A stretch of DNA of 64,000 nucleotides, from assembly GCF_011044155.1 (NCBI RefSeq), contig NZ_CP049056.1:2480001-2544000 (forward strand), written 5' to 3'. This DNA is from Pikeienuella piscinae (lineage in GTDB: Bacteria > Pseudomonadota > Alphaproteobacteria > Rhodobacterales > Rhodobacteraceae). The translations under genes were made by a program, and so were the position numbers. Below are positions 1 through 8,498 of the stretch, piece after piece; within the stretch, counting starts at the first letter, position 1, and each line of letters opens with the position of its first letter. The notes beneath the pieces are model-generated. The model saw only the letters and a program-made list of their open reading frames with translations. It ran no database searches and was not told the DNA's origin.

Positions 1-3
1 CAT
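1..3 (-). CDS. Start codon of a leftward gene leaving the window (probably pyrH)
   Basis: The first three bases read as an ATG on the minus strand. A good Shine-Dalgarno (GGGAGG, positions 13-18 on the complement) sits 9 bases before it. The gene itself is outside the window. In many bacteria rpsB-tsf is followed by pyrH (UMP kinase), which is the only reason for the suggested identity. Confidence 0.35.
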
Positions 4-75
4 GAGTGCGAACCTCCCTTGCTGCATCAGGATGATACGACAGGTGGCCCGAAAGAAGTTTCACAATTTGGCGTC

Positions 76-121
76 GGACGAAAGAAATATGCGGCGCGGC
101 GACCAATCGCCGCCGCGCCGC
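76..121 (-). terminator. Probable intrinsic terminator after rpsB-tsf
   Basis: Just downstream of the tsf stop on the minus strand, positions 91-102 pair with 107-121 as a GC-rich hairpin. The loop is CCAA and there is a three-base bulge. The stem is followed on the minus strand by a T-rich stretch (ATATTTCTTTCG, 90-79). A further gene start follows 70 bases on, so this may be a partial terminator within an operon. Confidence 0.55.
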
Positions 122-127
122 GGGGCG

Positions 128-1018
128 TCAGCCGCCCATTGTCTTTGCGACTTCGGCGGCGAAATCCTCTTCCGCCTTCTCGATTCCCTCGCCGACCTGC
201 ACGCGGGCGAAACCCGTGACCTTGTATGGGCCGGCCTCGGCCACCGCCTTTTCGACCGTCAGATCGGGATTGATGACGAAGGCCTGTTTCAGCAGGCAGA
301 CCTCCTGGAAGAACTTGTTCATCCGCCCGGAGATCATCTTCTCGATCACCGCCTCGGGCTTGCCGCTTTCGCGCGCCTGCTCGGTCAGCACCTGCTTCTC
401 GCGCTCGACCAGAGCCGGGTCGAGATCGTCCCGATCCAGCGAGGCCGGGCTCGTCGCCGCGACATGCATGGCGACCTGCTTGCCGATCGCCAGCGCGCCC
501 TCCGCGTCGCCGCCGTCGATCCCGACGAGAACGCCGATATTGCCCATGCCGTCGGCTGCGGCGTTATGAATATAGGTGGCGACATGGTCCGCCTCGACGC
601 GGACCATGCGGCGCACCGACATGTTCTCGCCGATCGTCGCGACCTTGGCGGTCACCGTGTCGGCGACGGACTTGCCGTCGAGATCCGCGTTCAGCAGCGC
701 GCCCAGATCGCCGGTCTCGAGCGCGGTTTTCGCGATCCCTGCGACCATCGCCTGGAATTCGGCGTTCCGGGCCACGAAATCCGTTTCGGAATTGATCTCG
801 ACCGCGACGCCGACGCCCGGCTTCGCGGCGACGCCGATAAGCCCCTCGGCGGCGGTGCGGCCGGATTTCTTCGCGGCCTTGGAAAGGCCCTTGGCGCGCA
901 GCCAGTCGACCGCGGCCTCGATCTCGCCGCCGGTTTCGGTCAGCGCCTTCTTCGCGTCCATCATGCCGGCGCCGGTCATGTCGCGCAGCTCTTTCACGTC
1001 CTTGGCCGTGATCGCCAT
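128..1018 (-). CDS. tsf: Elongation factor Ts
   Basis: EF-Ts is the nucleotide exchange factor that recycles EF-Tu from the GDP to the GTP form during translation. The 296-residue product begins with a UBA-like N-terminal domain ([18 protein letters not shown]). It carries the SETDFVARN segment at about residues 77-85, whose TDF triplet contacts EF-Tu. Length fits the family. An ATG at 1024 is also in frame, but AGGAG lies only two bases from it and eight bases from the ATG at 1018, so 1018 is chosen. It lies downstream of rpsB in the standard order and is probably cotranscribed with it. Confidence 0.97.
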   Translation of the reverse strand: MAITAKDVKELRDMTGAGMMDAKKALTETGGEIEAAVDWLRAKGLSKAAKKSGRTAAEGLIGVAAKPGVGVAVEINSETDFVARNAEFQAMVAGIAKTALETGDLGALLNADLDGKSVADTVTAKVATIGENMSVRRMVRVEADHVATYIHNAAADGMGNIGVLVGIDGGDAEGALAIGKQVAMHVAATSPASLDRDDLDPALVEREKQVLTEQARESGKPEAVIEKMISGRMNKFFQEVCLLKQAFVINPDLTVEKAVAEAGPYKVTGFARVQVGEGIEKAEEDFAAEVAKTMGG

Positions 1019-1134
1019 CGTCATCGCTCCTCGGTGTCGTCCACTGCGCCCGGCCGGGGCCGGGGCGCCGCTGAAACAGGGTTGGCGGGCGACGCGTTCA
1101 CGACGTCGCCCAACGTTCATTCGGGCATTCGGCC

Positions 1135-1983
1135 TCAGTTGGCGGCGGGCGCCTTTTCCGCCGGAGCCTCTTCGGCCGCAGCCTCAGGCTCGGCCGCCGG
1201 GGCCTCCTCGATAGGCGCCTCCGCCGGGGCGGCGACGGCCTCTTCGAGGACCGGCTCCTCGGCTTCACCGATATCGAACCCGGCCGCGCCCATCTGCTGC
1301 GCCATACCGTCGAGCGCGGCGTCGGAAGCGAGGTCGCAATAAAGCTTGATCGCCCGCGCCGCGTCGTCATTGCCGGGGATCGGATAGGCGACGCCGCTCG
1401 GATCGGAATTCGAATCCAGCACCGCGACGACCGGAATGCCCAGCTTGTTGGCCTCGGCGATCGCCAGCGCCTCCTTGTTGGTGTCGATGACGAACAGCAT
1501 GTCGGGCACGCCGCCCATCTCGCGGATGCCGCCGAGCGAGGCGGTGAGCTTGGTGCGCTCGCGGTCGAGATTCAGCCGCTCCTTCTTGGTCAGCGCCGCC
1601 GCGCCGCCACCGTCGAGCAACTCGTCCAGCTTCTTCATCCGCGAGATCGAGTTGGAAACGGTCTTCCAGTTGGTCAGCGTGCCGCCGAGCCAGCGGTGAT
1701 TCATGTAATACTGCGCACAGCGCTCGGCCGCCTCCGCGACGCCTTTCGCGGCCTGCCGCTTGGTGCCGACGAATAGGATGCGCCCGCCCTTGGAGACGGT
1801 GTCGCGCATCGCCTGCAGCGCCGCGTCGAGCAGCGGCACGGTCTGCGTCAGGTCGATGATGTGGATGCCGTTGCGATCGCCGTAGATGAACTGCCCCATC
1901 TTGGGGTTCCAACGATGCGTCTGGTGGCCGAAGTGCACGCCCGCTTCGAGAAGCTGACGCAGGGAGAATTCTGGCAGTGCCAT
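1135..1983 (-). CDS. rpsB: 30S ribosomal protein S2
   Basis: S2 is a small-subunit ribosomal protein. The 282-residue product opens with [20 protein letters not shown] and contains the typical [12 protein letters not shown] segment near residue 211. The start is set by homology and by AAAGGAC upstream. After the conserved domain there is an Ala/Glu/Pro-rich tail of roughly 45 residues, which makes it longer than E. coli S2 (241 residues); such low-complexity tails are common in alphaproteobacterial S2. The tsf gene follows after 116 bases. Confidence 0.97.
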   Translation of the reverse strand: MALPEFSLRQLLEAGVHFGHQTHRWNPKMGQFIYGDRNGIHIIDLTQTVPLLDAALQAMRDTVSKGGRILFVGTKRQAAKGVAEAAERCAQYYMNHRWLGGTLTNWKTVSNSISRMKKLDELLDGGGAAALTKKERLNLDRERTKLTASLGGIREMGGVPDMLFVIDTNKEALAIAEANKLGIPVVAVLDSNSDPSGVAYPIPGNDDAARAIKLYCDLASDAALDGMAQQMGAAGFDIGEAEEPVLEEAVAAPAEAPIEEAPAAEPEAAAEEAPAEKAPAAN

Positions 1984-2354
1984 GTTCCGGTCGTCCTTTT
2001 CCGGTTTCGCCGCTGCGGGGTCAGGGCGCAAGCCCAACCGGCGGACCGCGCGGGATGTCTCCCCGTTCGGCCCAATCCCCGCATGTGGATTTCGTGCGCG
2101 GCCCTTAACGCCCCCCGGCGCGGGATGCAAGGGGCGCGCCGGCGCGCGAAGCGGCGCCCGGCCGGCCATCTGCGCCCCGATCCGGGCGGTGAAACCCGGC
2201 CGCAGCGGCCGTTCCGGCCGGTAAACGAAACACCAATTTTTTGATTCCATATATACTTCAATGCCTTGACCCCCCTATCGCGTGCGATAACGCACTTTTC
2301 CCGTCGCCGCCCGCCGCCCTTGCGCGCCGGGCGGACGCGGGTCAGAAGTTGAGA
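1984..2354. other. Divergent intergenic region rpsB / psuK
   Basis: About 370 bases separate the two start codons. The rpsB-proximal part (1984-2220) is very GC-rich and would be the rpsB leader; I see no riboswitch or named leader motif in it. The middle (2230-2262) is AT-rich and contains TATACT at 2252-2257, a fair -10 for rightward transcription without a convincing -35. A palindromic site follows at 2276-2295. Confidence 0.5.
2276..2295. promoter_or_regulatory. Palindromic site TATCGC-GT-GCGATA (copy 1)
   Basis: The sequence TATCGCGTGCGATAACGCAC has a perfect 14-base dyad (TATCGC, two bases, GCGATA). The whole 20 bases recur exactly, in inverted orientation, at 14087-14106. It lies between rpsB and psuK, downstream of a possible -10, where a repressor could act. 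I do not recognise the regulator. Confidence 0.5.
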
Positions 2355-3242
2355 ATGCGCCCGCGTCCCCAAATCCCCTGCATCGGCGCCGTCCTCTGGG
2401 ACGTGATCGGCCACACCTGGGTTTCGATGCCGCCCGGCGCCGACCGCCCCGGCCGGATTCACCGCCGCCCCGGCGGGGTGGCGATGAACGTCGCCGCCGC
2501 GCTCGCCCGCGAGGGCCGCCGCCCCGCCCTGCTCGGCCAGGTCGGAACCGACGCCGAGGGCGAGGCGCTGATCGCCGCCGCCGCCGCGCTCGGGGCCGAG
2601 ACCGGATTCCTCGTCCGCGATCCCGCCATCGCCACCGATGTCTACATGGCCGTCGAAGGCCCCGAAGGGCTGGTCGCCGCCATCGCCGACACGCGCGGAC
2701 TGGAGGCCGCCGGCGCCGCGATCCTCGAACCGCTCGGCGACGGACGGCTTGGCTCGGCGGCGGCGCCCTTTTCCGGCCTCGTGGTCCTCGACGGCAATCT
2801 CACCACCGCGCTCCTCGCCGAGATCGCCGCCTCGCCGCTTTTCGCCGCCGCCGATCTCCGCCTCGCGCAGGCCTCGCCCGGCAAGGCCGAACGTCTCCGC
2901 CCGTTCCTCGCCCATCCCGGCGCGACGCTCTATGTGAACCTCGAGGAAGCCGGCCTGATCGCCGGCGCGTCCTTCGTCGACGCGCCCGCCGCCGCCGCCG
3001 GGCTGGTCGCCCGCGGCGCCCGCCGCGCCCTCGTCACCGACGGCGCCCGCGCCGCCGCGGATTGCGGCCCGGCGGGCGCGGAGACGGCGATCCCGCGGCA
3101 GACCGTCGCCGCGCACGTCACCGGCGCCGGCGACGCCTTCATGGCCGCCCATATCGCGGCGGAACTGCGCGCCGAGCCGCCGGGCGCGGCGCTGATCGCC
3201 GCCCTGAAGGGCGCCGCCCGGCATCTGGAGGAAGGCCCATGA
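2355..3242 (+). CDS. psuK: PfkB-family carbohydrate kinase, probable pseudouridine kinase
   Basis: The 295-residue protein is a ribokinase/PfkB-fold kinase. It has the N-terminal glycine motif ([15 protein letters not shown], near residue 43) and the C-terminal anion-hole/base motif (HVTGAGDAF, near residue 255) holding the catalytic Asp. The family phosphorylates sugars or nucleosides with ATP. Its stop overlaps the ATG of psuG (ATGA), and this pairing is the basis for calling it pseudouridine kinase, which makes pseudouridine 5'-phosphate. The start chosen is the ATG at 2355; the reading frame is open further upstream, but the extra residues do not resemble the family. Confidence 0.85.
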   Translation: MRPRPQIPCIGAVLWDVIGHTWVSMPPGADRPGRIHRRPGGVAMNVAAALAREGRRPALLGQVGTDAEGEALIAAAAALGAETGFLVRDPAIATDVYMAVEGPEGLVAAIADTRGLEAAGAAILEPLGDGRLGSAAAPFSGLVVLDGNLTTALLAEIAASPLFAAADLRLAQASPGKAERLRPFLAHPGATLYVNLEEAGLIAGASFVDAPAAAAGLVARGARRALVTDGARAAADCGPAGAETAIPRQTVAAHVTGAGDAFMAAHIAAELRAEPPGAALIAALKGAARHLEEGP

Positions 3243-4150
3243 CCCCGCCCGTCGCCACCCCGCCGCTGGTCTTCTCGCGGGAGATCGAAGCCGCCCGCGC
3301 CGAGGGCCGGCCGGTCGTCGCCCTGGAAAGCACCATCATCACCCACGGGCTGCCGGCGCCCCGCAATGTCGAGGTGGCGCGCGAAGCGGAGGCGGTCATC
3401 CGCGCCGCCGGCGCCGCCCCCGCCACCATCGCCGTCCTCGACGGCGCGCTCCATATCGGCCTCGACGCGGCCGCGCTCGACAAGCTGGCGGCGGCCCCGC
3501 GCGTCATGAAGCTTTCGCGCGCCGATCTCGCCGTCGCGCTCGCGACCGGGCGAACCGGCGCCACCACCGTCGCCGCCACGATGATCGCCGCTCGGCTCGC
3601 CGGAATCGCGGTTTTCGCCACCGGCGGGATCGGCGGCGTCCATCGCGGGGCGGAGCGGGACTTCGACATTTCCGCCGATCTCGAGGAACTGGCCGAGACC
3701 CCGGTCACCGTCGTCGCCGCCGGCGCGAAGGCGATCCTCGACCTGCCGAAGACGCTGGAGGCGCTGGAAACCCGCGGCGTGCCGGTGATCGGCTACCGGA
3801 CCGACGAACTCCCCGCCTTCTGGTCCCGGTCCAGCGGCCTCAGGGCGCCCCTCCGGCTGGAGAGCGCGGCGGAGATCGCCGCCGCCCACCGGTTGCGCGC
3901 CGCCCTCGGCATCCGGGGCGGGCAGCTTGTCGCCAATCCCGTCCCCGCCGAAGCGGAGATCCCCGCCGGGGAGATCGGCCCGATCATCGACGCGGCGCTC
4001 GCCGCCGCGGCGAACGTGAGCGGCAAGGACGTCACGCCCTTTCTACTCGCCCGCATTCTTGACGCGACCGGGGGGCGGAGTCTCGAGACGAATATCGCCC
4101 TCTATCTGAACAATTGTCGACTCGCAGCCGAGATCGCGCAAGCGCTCTGA
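3239..4150 (+). CDS. psuG: Pseudouridine-5'-phosphate glycosidase
   Basis: PsuG reversibly splits pseudouridine 5'-phosphate into uracil and ribose 5-phosphate, breaking a C-C glycosidic bond. The 303-residue product has the family hallmarks: [17 protein letters not shown] (residues ~26-42, with the conserved Glu), [10 protein letters not shown] with a conserved Lys, [23 protein letters not shown], and [13 protein letters not shown] with the second conserved Lys. It is translationally coupled to psuK by a four-base overlap. Together the two genes would salvage pseudouridine from RNA turnover. No pseudouridine transporter is adjacent. Confidence 0.95.
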   Translation: MTPPVATPPLVFSREIEAARAEGRPVVALESTIITHGLPAPRNVEVAREAEAVIRAAGAAPATIAVLDGALHIGLDAAALDKLAAAPRVMKLSRADLAVALATGRTGATTVAATMIAARLAGIAVFATGGIGGVHRGAERDFDISADLEELAETPVTVVAAGAKAILDLPKTLEALETRGVPVIGYRTDELPAFWSRSSGLRAPLRLESAAEIAAAHRLRAALGIRGGQLVANPVPAEAEIPAGEIGPIIDAALAAAANVSGKDVTPFLLARILDATGGRSLETNIALYLNNCRLAAEIAQAL

Positions 4151-4154
4151 GCGA

Positions 4155-4766
4155 TCAGATCTCCACCCCGGCGGCGAGAAGCGCCTCCCGCGCTCCGGCG
4201 GCGCCTTCAAAGACATGGCCGCCCCAACCCCTGGCCCGCGCCGCTTCGACATTCGCCGGCCGGTCATCGATCAGGAACAGTTCCGCCCCCGACCGGCCCG
4301 CGCGCCGTTCCAACGCTTCATAGATCTCCGGGTCGGGCTTCACGGCCTTCACATCGCCGCTGATCACCAGCCCGTCGAACTCCTTGAGCTCGGGGTAAAG
4401 CCTGACGCAGCGCGCCCAACTGTCGGCGGCGAAATTGGAGAGCGCCCAGACGCCCAGCCCCGCCCGCCGCGCCGCATCGCGGATCACGACGCTCTCCGCG
4501 ATCAGCCCGCCGCACATCCGCTCCCACCCCGCCCACCAGGCGAGGATCAACGGCGCATCCTCCGGATACCGCTCCGCCATCGCCTCCACCGCCGTCTGCA
4601 GCCCCCCGTCCCGGTCGCCGGCGAGATTCATCTCGTCAAGCGGAAGACGGGCGAAGAACGCGGCGCGCAGCCCGTCGTCGGGGATCAGCCGCCGATAGAG
4701 ATGGGCGGGCGACCAGTCGAGCAGAACGTTACCGATGTCGAAGACGATGATGGTGGGCGAAGTCAT
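4155..4766 (-). CDS. HAD-superfamily phosphatase
   Basis: A 203-residue haloacid dehalogenase-like hydrolase. Motif I is FDIGNVLLDW (Asp9), motif II is the Ser/Thr of WALSNFA, motif III is the Lys of VKPDPEIYEAL, and motif IV is FLIDDRPANV. The small helical cap makes it similar to YihX/YjjG-type sugar-phosphate or nucleotide phosphatases. The substrate cannot be told from sequence. A strong AAAGGAG lies 9 bases before the ATG. It is convergent with psuG with four bases between the stops. Confidence 0.85.
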   Translation of the reverse strand: MTSPTIIVFDIGNVLLDWSPAHLYRRLIPDDGLRAAFFARLPLDEMNLAGDRDGGLQTAVEAMAERYPEDAPLILAWWAGWERMCGGLIAESVVIRDAARRAGLGVWALSNFAADSWARCVRLYPELKEFDGLVISGDVKAVKPDPEIYEALERRAGRSGAELFLIDDRPANVEAARARGWGGHVFEGAAGAREALLAAGVEI

Positions 4767-4837
4767 ATTGGGCGCTCCTTTTGCGGCTCATCCTTAGCGC
4801 TCCCTCGGCCGAGGGGAAGCCGCCCGGCAGAAATGAT

Positions 4838-4867
4838 TTGACAGCGCCCGGCGCCGGGCTCGACTAT
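4838..4867 (+). promoter_or_regulatory. Probable sigma-70 promoter of the molybdenum hydroxylase operon
   Basis: A perfect TTGACA at 4838-4843 is followed after 18 bases by GACTAT (4862-4867). The ATG of the first gene is 30 bases further, behind AGGAG. The spacer holds a 14-base palindrome GCCCGGCGCCGGGC (4846-4859), a plausible operator, perhaps for the MarR regulator at the end of the operon. Confidence 0.55.
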
Positions 4868-4897
4868 TCGTACACTAACGGTTTCAGGAGCTGAGAG

Positions 4898-5746
4898 ATG
4901 GCTTACGTCGCGGCGCGGTCGCTGGACGAGGCCTTCGCCGCCCTCGGCGCGGAGGGCGCGATCGTCGTCGCTGGCGGGACCGATGTTTTCCCCGCCCACG
5001 CCGGAAAGCCCGCTCCTTCGCGCATCCTCGACATCACCCGTATCGACGAAATGCGCGGAATCGAGGCAAGCGCCGCAGGCTGGCGGATCGGCGGTGCGAC
5101 GCGCTGGAGCGAGATCATCGCGGCGGATCTGCCGCCCGCCTTCGATGGCCTGAAAGCGGCGGCGCGCGAGGTCGGCTCGATCCAGATCCAGAACGCCGGC
5201 ACAATCGCCGGCAATCTCTGCAACGCGTCCCCGGCGGCGGACGGCGCGCCACCGCTTCTGACGCTCGACGCCGCGGTGGAGATCGCTTCGGCTAATGAGC
5301 GCCGAACCGTCCCGTTGGCGGATTTCATCACCGGCCCGCGGCGCACCGGCTTGAAGCCGGGCGAACTGGTCACGGCGATCCTTGCGCCTCCGCAGCCGAC
5401 AGGCGCGCGTTCGGCGTTCCTGAAGCTTGGAGCCCGCAAGCATCTTGTGATCTCCATCGCCATGACCGCCGTCCTGATCTGGCCCGACGCGGCCGGTCGG
5501 GTCGGCGGCGCGCGGGTGAGCGTCGGAGCCTGCGGCCCGGTCGCGCGCCGGCTCGGCGAGCTGGAGGCGGCGCTTCGCGGGCGCGCCTTCTCCGATCTGG
5601 CGGAGCCCGGTCTGATCGCGCCGGGCCATCTCGCCCCGCTCGCTCCGATCAACGACATTCGCGGCGGCGCCGGATACCGGCTTGACGCCGCGGCGACGCT
5701 GATCCGCCGCGCGCTTCTCGAAGCCGCCGGAGCGCGGCATGGATAA
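4898..5746 (+). CDS. FAD-binding (medium) subunit of a molybdenum hydroxylase
   Basis: The 282-residue protein belongs to the CoxM/XdhB FAD subunit family that passes electrons between the Fe-S clusters and the acceptor. It shows the FAD-binding GGTDVFP at ~27-33, the second motif AGTIAGNLCNASPAADGAPP (~103-122) and the C-terminal CO-dehydrogenase flavoprotein domain. Length is normal. It overlaps the next gene by eight bases, so the subunits are probably made together. The substrate is not readable; the operon context points to an N-heteroaromatic compound. Confidence 0.9.
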   Translation: MAYVAARSLDEAFAALGAEGAIVVAGGTDVFPAHAGKPAPSRILDITRIDEMRGIEASAAGWRIGGATRWSEIIAADLPPAFDGLKAAAREVGSIQIQNAGTIAGNLCNASPAADGAPPLLTLDAAVEIASANERRTVPLADFITGPRRTGLKPGELVTAILAPPQPTGARSAFLKLGARKHLVISIAMTAVLIWPDAAGRVGGARVSVGACGPVARRLGELEAALRGRAFSDLAEPGLIAPGHLAPLAPINDIRGGAGYRLDAAATLIRRALLEAAGARHG

Positions 5747-8498
5747 GCGCGTCGCCAACGATCTGACGGCGTTCCGCCTGAACGGCGCGCCAGCCGCCGC
5801 CGCACCCCGCGCTGGCGAGCGGCTTTCCGAGACGCTGCGCGAACGGCTTGGCGCGCGCGACGTGAAGGTCGGCTGCGACGCCGGCGATTGCGGCGCCTGC
5901 ACCGTTCTGATCGACGGCGCCCCGGTCTGCGCCTGCCTCACGCCCAGCCTGTCCGTCGCCGGCGCCGAGGTGGAGACGCTCGCCGGGCTGATCCGAAGCG
6001 CGCCGGAAGCGCGGGCGCTGGCCGAGGCGTTTCAGGATCACGGCGCCGCGCAATGCGGCATCTGCACACCCGGAATGATGGTTGCGGCGGTCGCCCTGCT
6101 TCGGCGCGCGCCGGCGCCGGGGGTCGCCGCCGTGGAGCGGGCGCTGGCCGGCGTCCTCTGCCGCTGCACCGGCTATCGCAAGATCATCGACGCGGTGATG
6201 GACGTGGGCGCGCCCGCCAGACACGCGCCGGAATCAGGCGAGGTCGGCGCCGCCATCCGGCGCATCGACGGCGCCGCCAAGGTCGAGGGGCGGGAGTCGT
6301 TCGGCGACGATGGCGCCCCGCCGGATACGCTGGCGCTCCGCGTGATCCGTTCGCCGTATCCGCGCGCCAGCTTCCTGATGGGCGATCTGGATGACTGGGC
6401 GGCGGCGCGTCCGGGCGTCGTCGCGACGCTGACGGCAACCGACATCAGGGGACGGAACGCCTTCGGGGTGATTCCGGCCTTCGTCGATCAACCCGTCTTT
6501 GCGGAACGCGAAGCCCGGTTCAGAGGCGAAGCGGTGGCGGCGGTGATCGGCGCGCCGGACGCCATTGCGGCGCTAGACGATAAGGATTTCCCCGTCGAGT
6601 GGACGCCGCTCAACGCCGTTGAGACAGTTCCGGCGGCGCTTGACGCGGGCGCGCCGCAACTGCACCCGGACCGCCCCGGCAACATCATGTGCCGCGGCTT
6701 CGTCCGGACCGGCGACGCCGAGGCGGCGCTGGCGCGCGCCGACATCGTCGCGGAAGGCGTGTTCGAAACCGGCTTCGTCGAGCACGCATATATCGAGCCC
6801 GAAGCCGGCTACGCGACCCTCGAAGGCGACCGCGTCGAGATTCACGCCTGCACCCAGGCGCCGGTGATGGACCGCGACTCGCTGGCGGAGATCCTCGACA
6901 TGGATCGCGCGCACGTCCGCATCGTCCCCACCGCAGTCGGCGGCGGCTTCGGCTCCAAGCTCGACCTGTCAGTGCAACCGTATCTGGCGCTCGGCGCGCT
7001 CAAGACGGGCCGGCCGGTGCGGCTGACCTATTCGCGCGGGGAATCGATGCGCTCCACGACCAAACGCCACCCGGCGACGATGCGCGTCCGGATCGGCGCA
7101 ACGCGGGACGGCCGGCTGAGCGGGCTGTCCTTCAGTGGCGATTTCAACACCGGCGCCTACGCCTCCTGGGGGCCAACGGTGGCGAACCGGGTCCCGGTGC
7201 ATGCGTCCGGACCCTACCGGATCGCCGACTATCTGGCCGAGGCTCGGGCCGTCCACACACACAATCCCCCTTCCGGCGCCTTTCGCGGCTTCGGCGTGCC
7301 GCAAGCCGCCATCGCGCAGGAATCGCTCTTTGACGAGCTGGCGGAGCGGTTCGGAATCGATCCGCTGGAGTTCCGCATCCAGAACGCGCTGGAGAACGGC
7401 GCACCGACCGTATGTGGGCAGATATTCAGGCAAGGCGTCGGCGCCCGCGCCTGTCTTGAAGCACTCCGCCCGGCGTGGAAGGCGAGGCGCGCAGAGGCGC
7501 GGGCGTCCAACGACGCGGCGAAGCGAGGAGGACGGCCGGAGCGGCGCGGCGTCGGCGTCGCCGCCGGCTGGTATGGCTGCGGCAACACTTCGCTGCCCAA
7601 TCCCTCCACCATCAAGGCGGGCGTCGATGCTTCGGGCGTCATCACCCTCCATCAGGGTGCCATGGATATCGGCCAGGGGGCGAACACGGTGATCGCGCAG
7701 ATCTTCGCCGAAGCGCTCGGCGCGCCGGTGGAGCGCCTCCGGCTGCTCGGGGCCGATACCGACATCACACCGGACGCCGGCAAGACCTCCGCCTCGCGCC
7801 AGACCTTCATCACCGGCAACGCCGCCCGCCTCGCCGGCCAGGCGCTGCGCGCGGCGCTCCTGAAACTCTGCAACGCCGGGCCGGAGGCGCGGATCGAACC
7901 CGAAGCCGGCGCGATCCGGGTGATCGAGGACGGGCGCGCACATCTCCTGCCGCTCGCCGGCATGGCGACCGACAGCGAGGGCTACGTCCTGAAGGTCACG
8001 GAGACCTACGATCCGCCGACCAAACCGCTGGACGAGAACGGCCAGGGCGAGCCTTACGCGCAGTTCGGCTACGCCGCGCATCTCGCCGTGGTCGAAGTCG
8101 ATATCGAGCTTGGAACGGTGCGGGCGACCGGCTTCACCGCCGCCCACGATGTCGGCAAGGCGATCAACCCGATGCTGGTCGAGGGGCAGGTCCAGGGCGG
8201 CGTCGCGCAGGGGCTCGGCATGGCGCTGATGGAGGAATACCTGCCGGGCCGCACCGAGAACCTGCATGATTACCTGATCCCGACCATCGGCGACGTGCCC
8301 CCGATCGAGACGATCATCGTCGAGGAGCCGGACGAGCACGGCCCTTACGGGGCCAAGGGCCTTGGCGAGCATGCGCTCATCCCGACCGCGCCGGCGCTCT
8401 TGAACGCGATCCGCGCCGCTTGCGGCGTCCGGATCAGGCGGGTTCCGGCGACGCCTTCGCGGGTGAGGGCGTTAATCCGGGGAGAGGAGCTGGAATGA
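5739..8498 (+). CDS. Molybdenum hydroxylase: fused 2Fe-2S and molybdopterin subunits
   Basis: The 919-residue protein joins two parts that are usually separate when the FAD subunit is a separate polypeptide. Residues 1-155 form a 2Fe-2S module with all eight cysteines (C46, C51, C54, C66 and C106, C109, C141, C143). The rest is the Mo-cofactor subunit, with GGGFGSK, AFRGFGVPQA, MDIGQGANTVIAQ and the catalytic-Glu segment GAKGLGEHA near residue 870. The domain order and length resemble Desulfovibrio aldehyde oxidoreductase (Mop), which lacks an FAD subunit. These enzymes hydroxylate aldehydes or N-heterocycles with water. It overlaps its neighbours on both sides. Confidence 0.9.
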   Translation: MDKRVANDLTAFRLNGAPAAAAPRAGERLSETLRERLGARDVKVGCDAGDCGACTVLIDGAPVCACLTPSLSVAGAEVETLAGLIRSAPEARALAEAFQDHGAAQCGICTPGMMVAAVALLRRAPAPGVAAVERALAGVLCRCTGYRKIIDAVMDVGAPARHAPESGEVGAAIRRIDGAAKVEGRESFGDDGAPPDTLALRVIRSPYPRASFLMGDLDDWAAARPGVVATLTATDIRGRNAFGVIPAFVDQPVFAEREARFRGEAVAAVIGAPDAIAALDDKDFPVEWTPLNAVETVPAALDAGAPQLHPDRPGNIMCRGFVRTGDAEAALARADIVAEGVFETGFVEHAYIEPEAGYATLEGDRVEIHACTQAPVMDRDSLAEILDMDRAHVRIVPTAVGGGFGSKLDLSVQPYLALGALKTGRPVRLTYSRGESMRSTTKRHPATMRVRIGATRDGRLSGLSFSGDFNTGAYASWGPTVANRVPVHASGPYRIADYLAEARAVHTHNPPSGAFRGFGVPQAAIAQESLFDELAERFGIDPLEFRIQNALENGAPTVCGQIFRQGVGARACLEALRPAWKARRAEARASNDAAKRGGRPERRGVGVAAGWYGCGNTSLPNPSTIKAGVDASGVITLHQGAMDIGQGANTVIAQIFAEALGAPVERLRLLGADTDITPDAGKTSASRQTFITGNAARLAGQALRAALLKLCNAGPEARIEPEAGAIRVIEDGRAHLLPLAGMATDSEGYVLKVTETYDPPTKPLDENGQGEPYAQFGYAAHLAVVEVDIELGTVRATGFTAAHDVGKAINPMLVEGQVQGGVAQGLGMALMEEYLPGRTENLHDYLIPTIGDVPPIETIIVEEPDEHGPYGAKGLGEHALIPTAPALLNAIRAACGVRIRRVPATPSRVRALIRGEELE

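Noticed and set aside
2-1342. A 446-codon plus-strand open frame across tsf and part of rpsB
   Set aside because: It is antisense to two universally conserved genes and has no recognisable domain.
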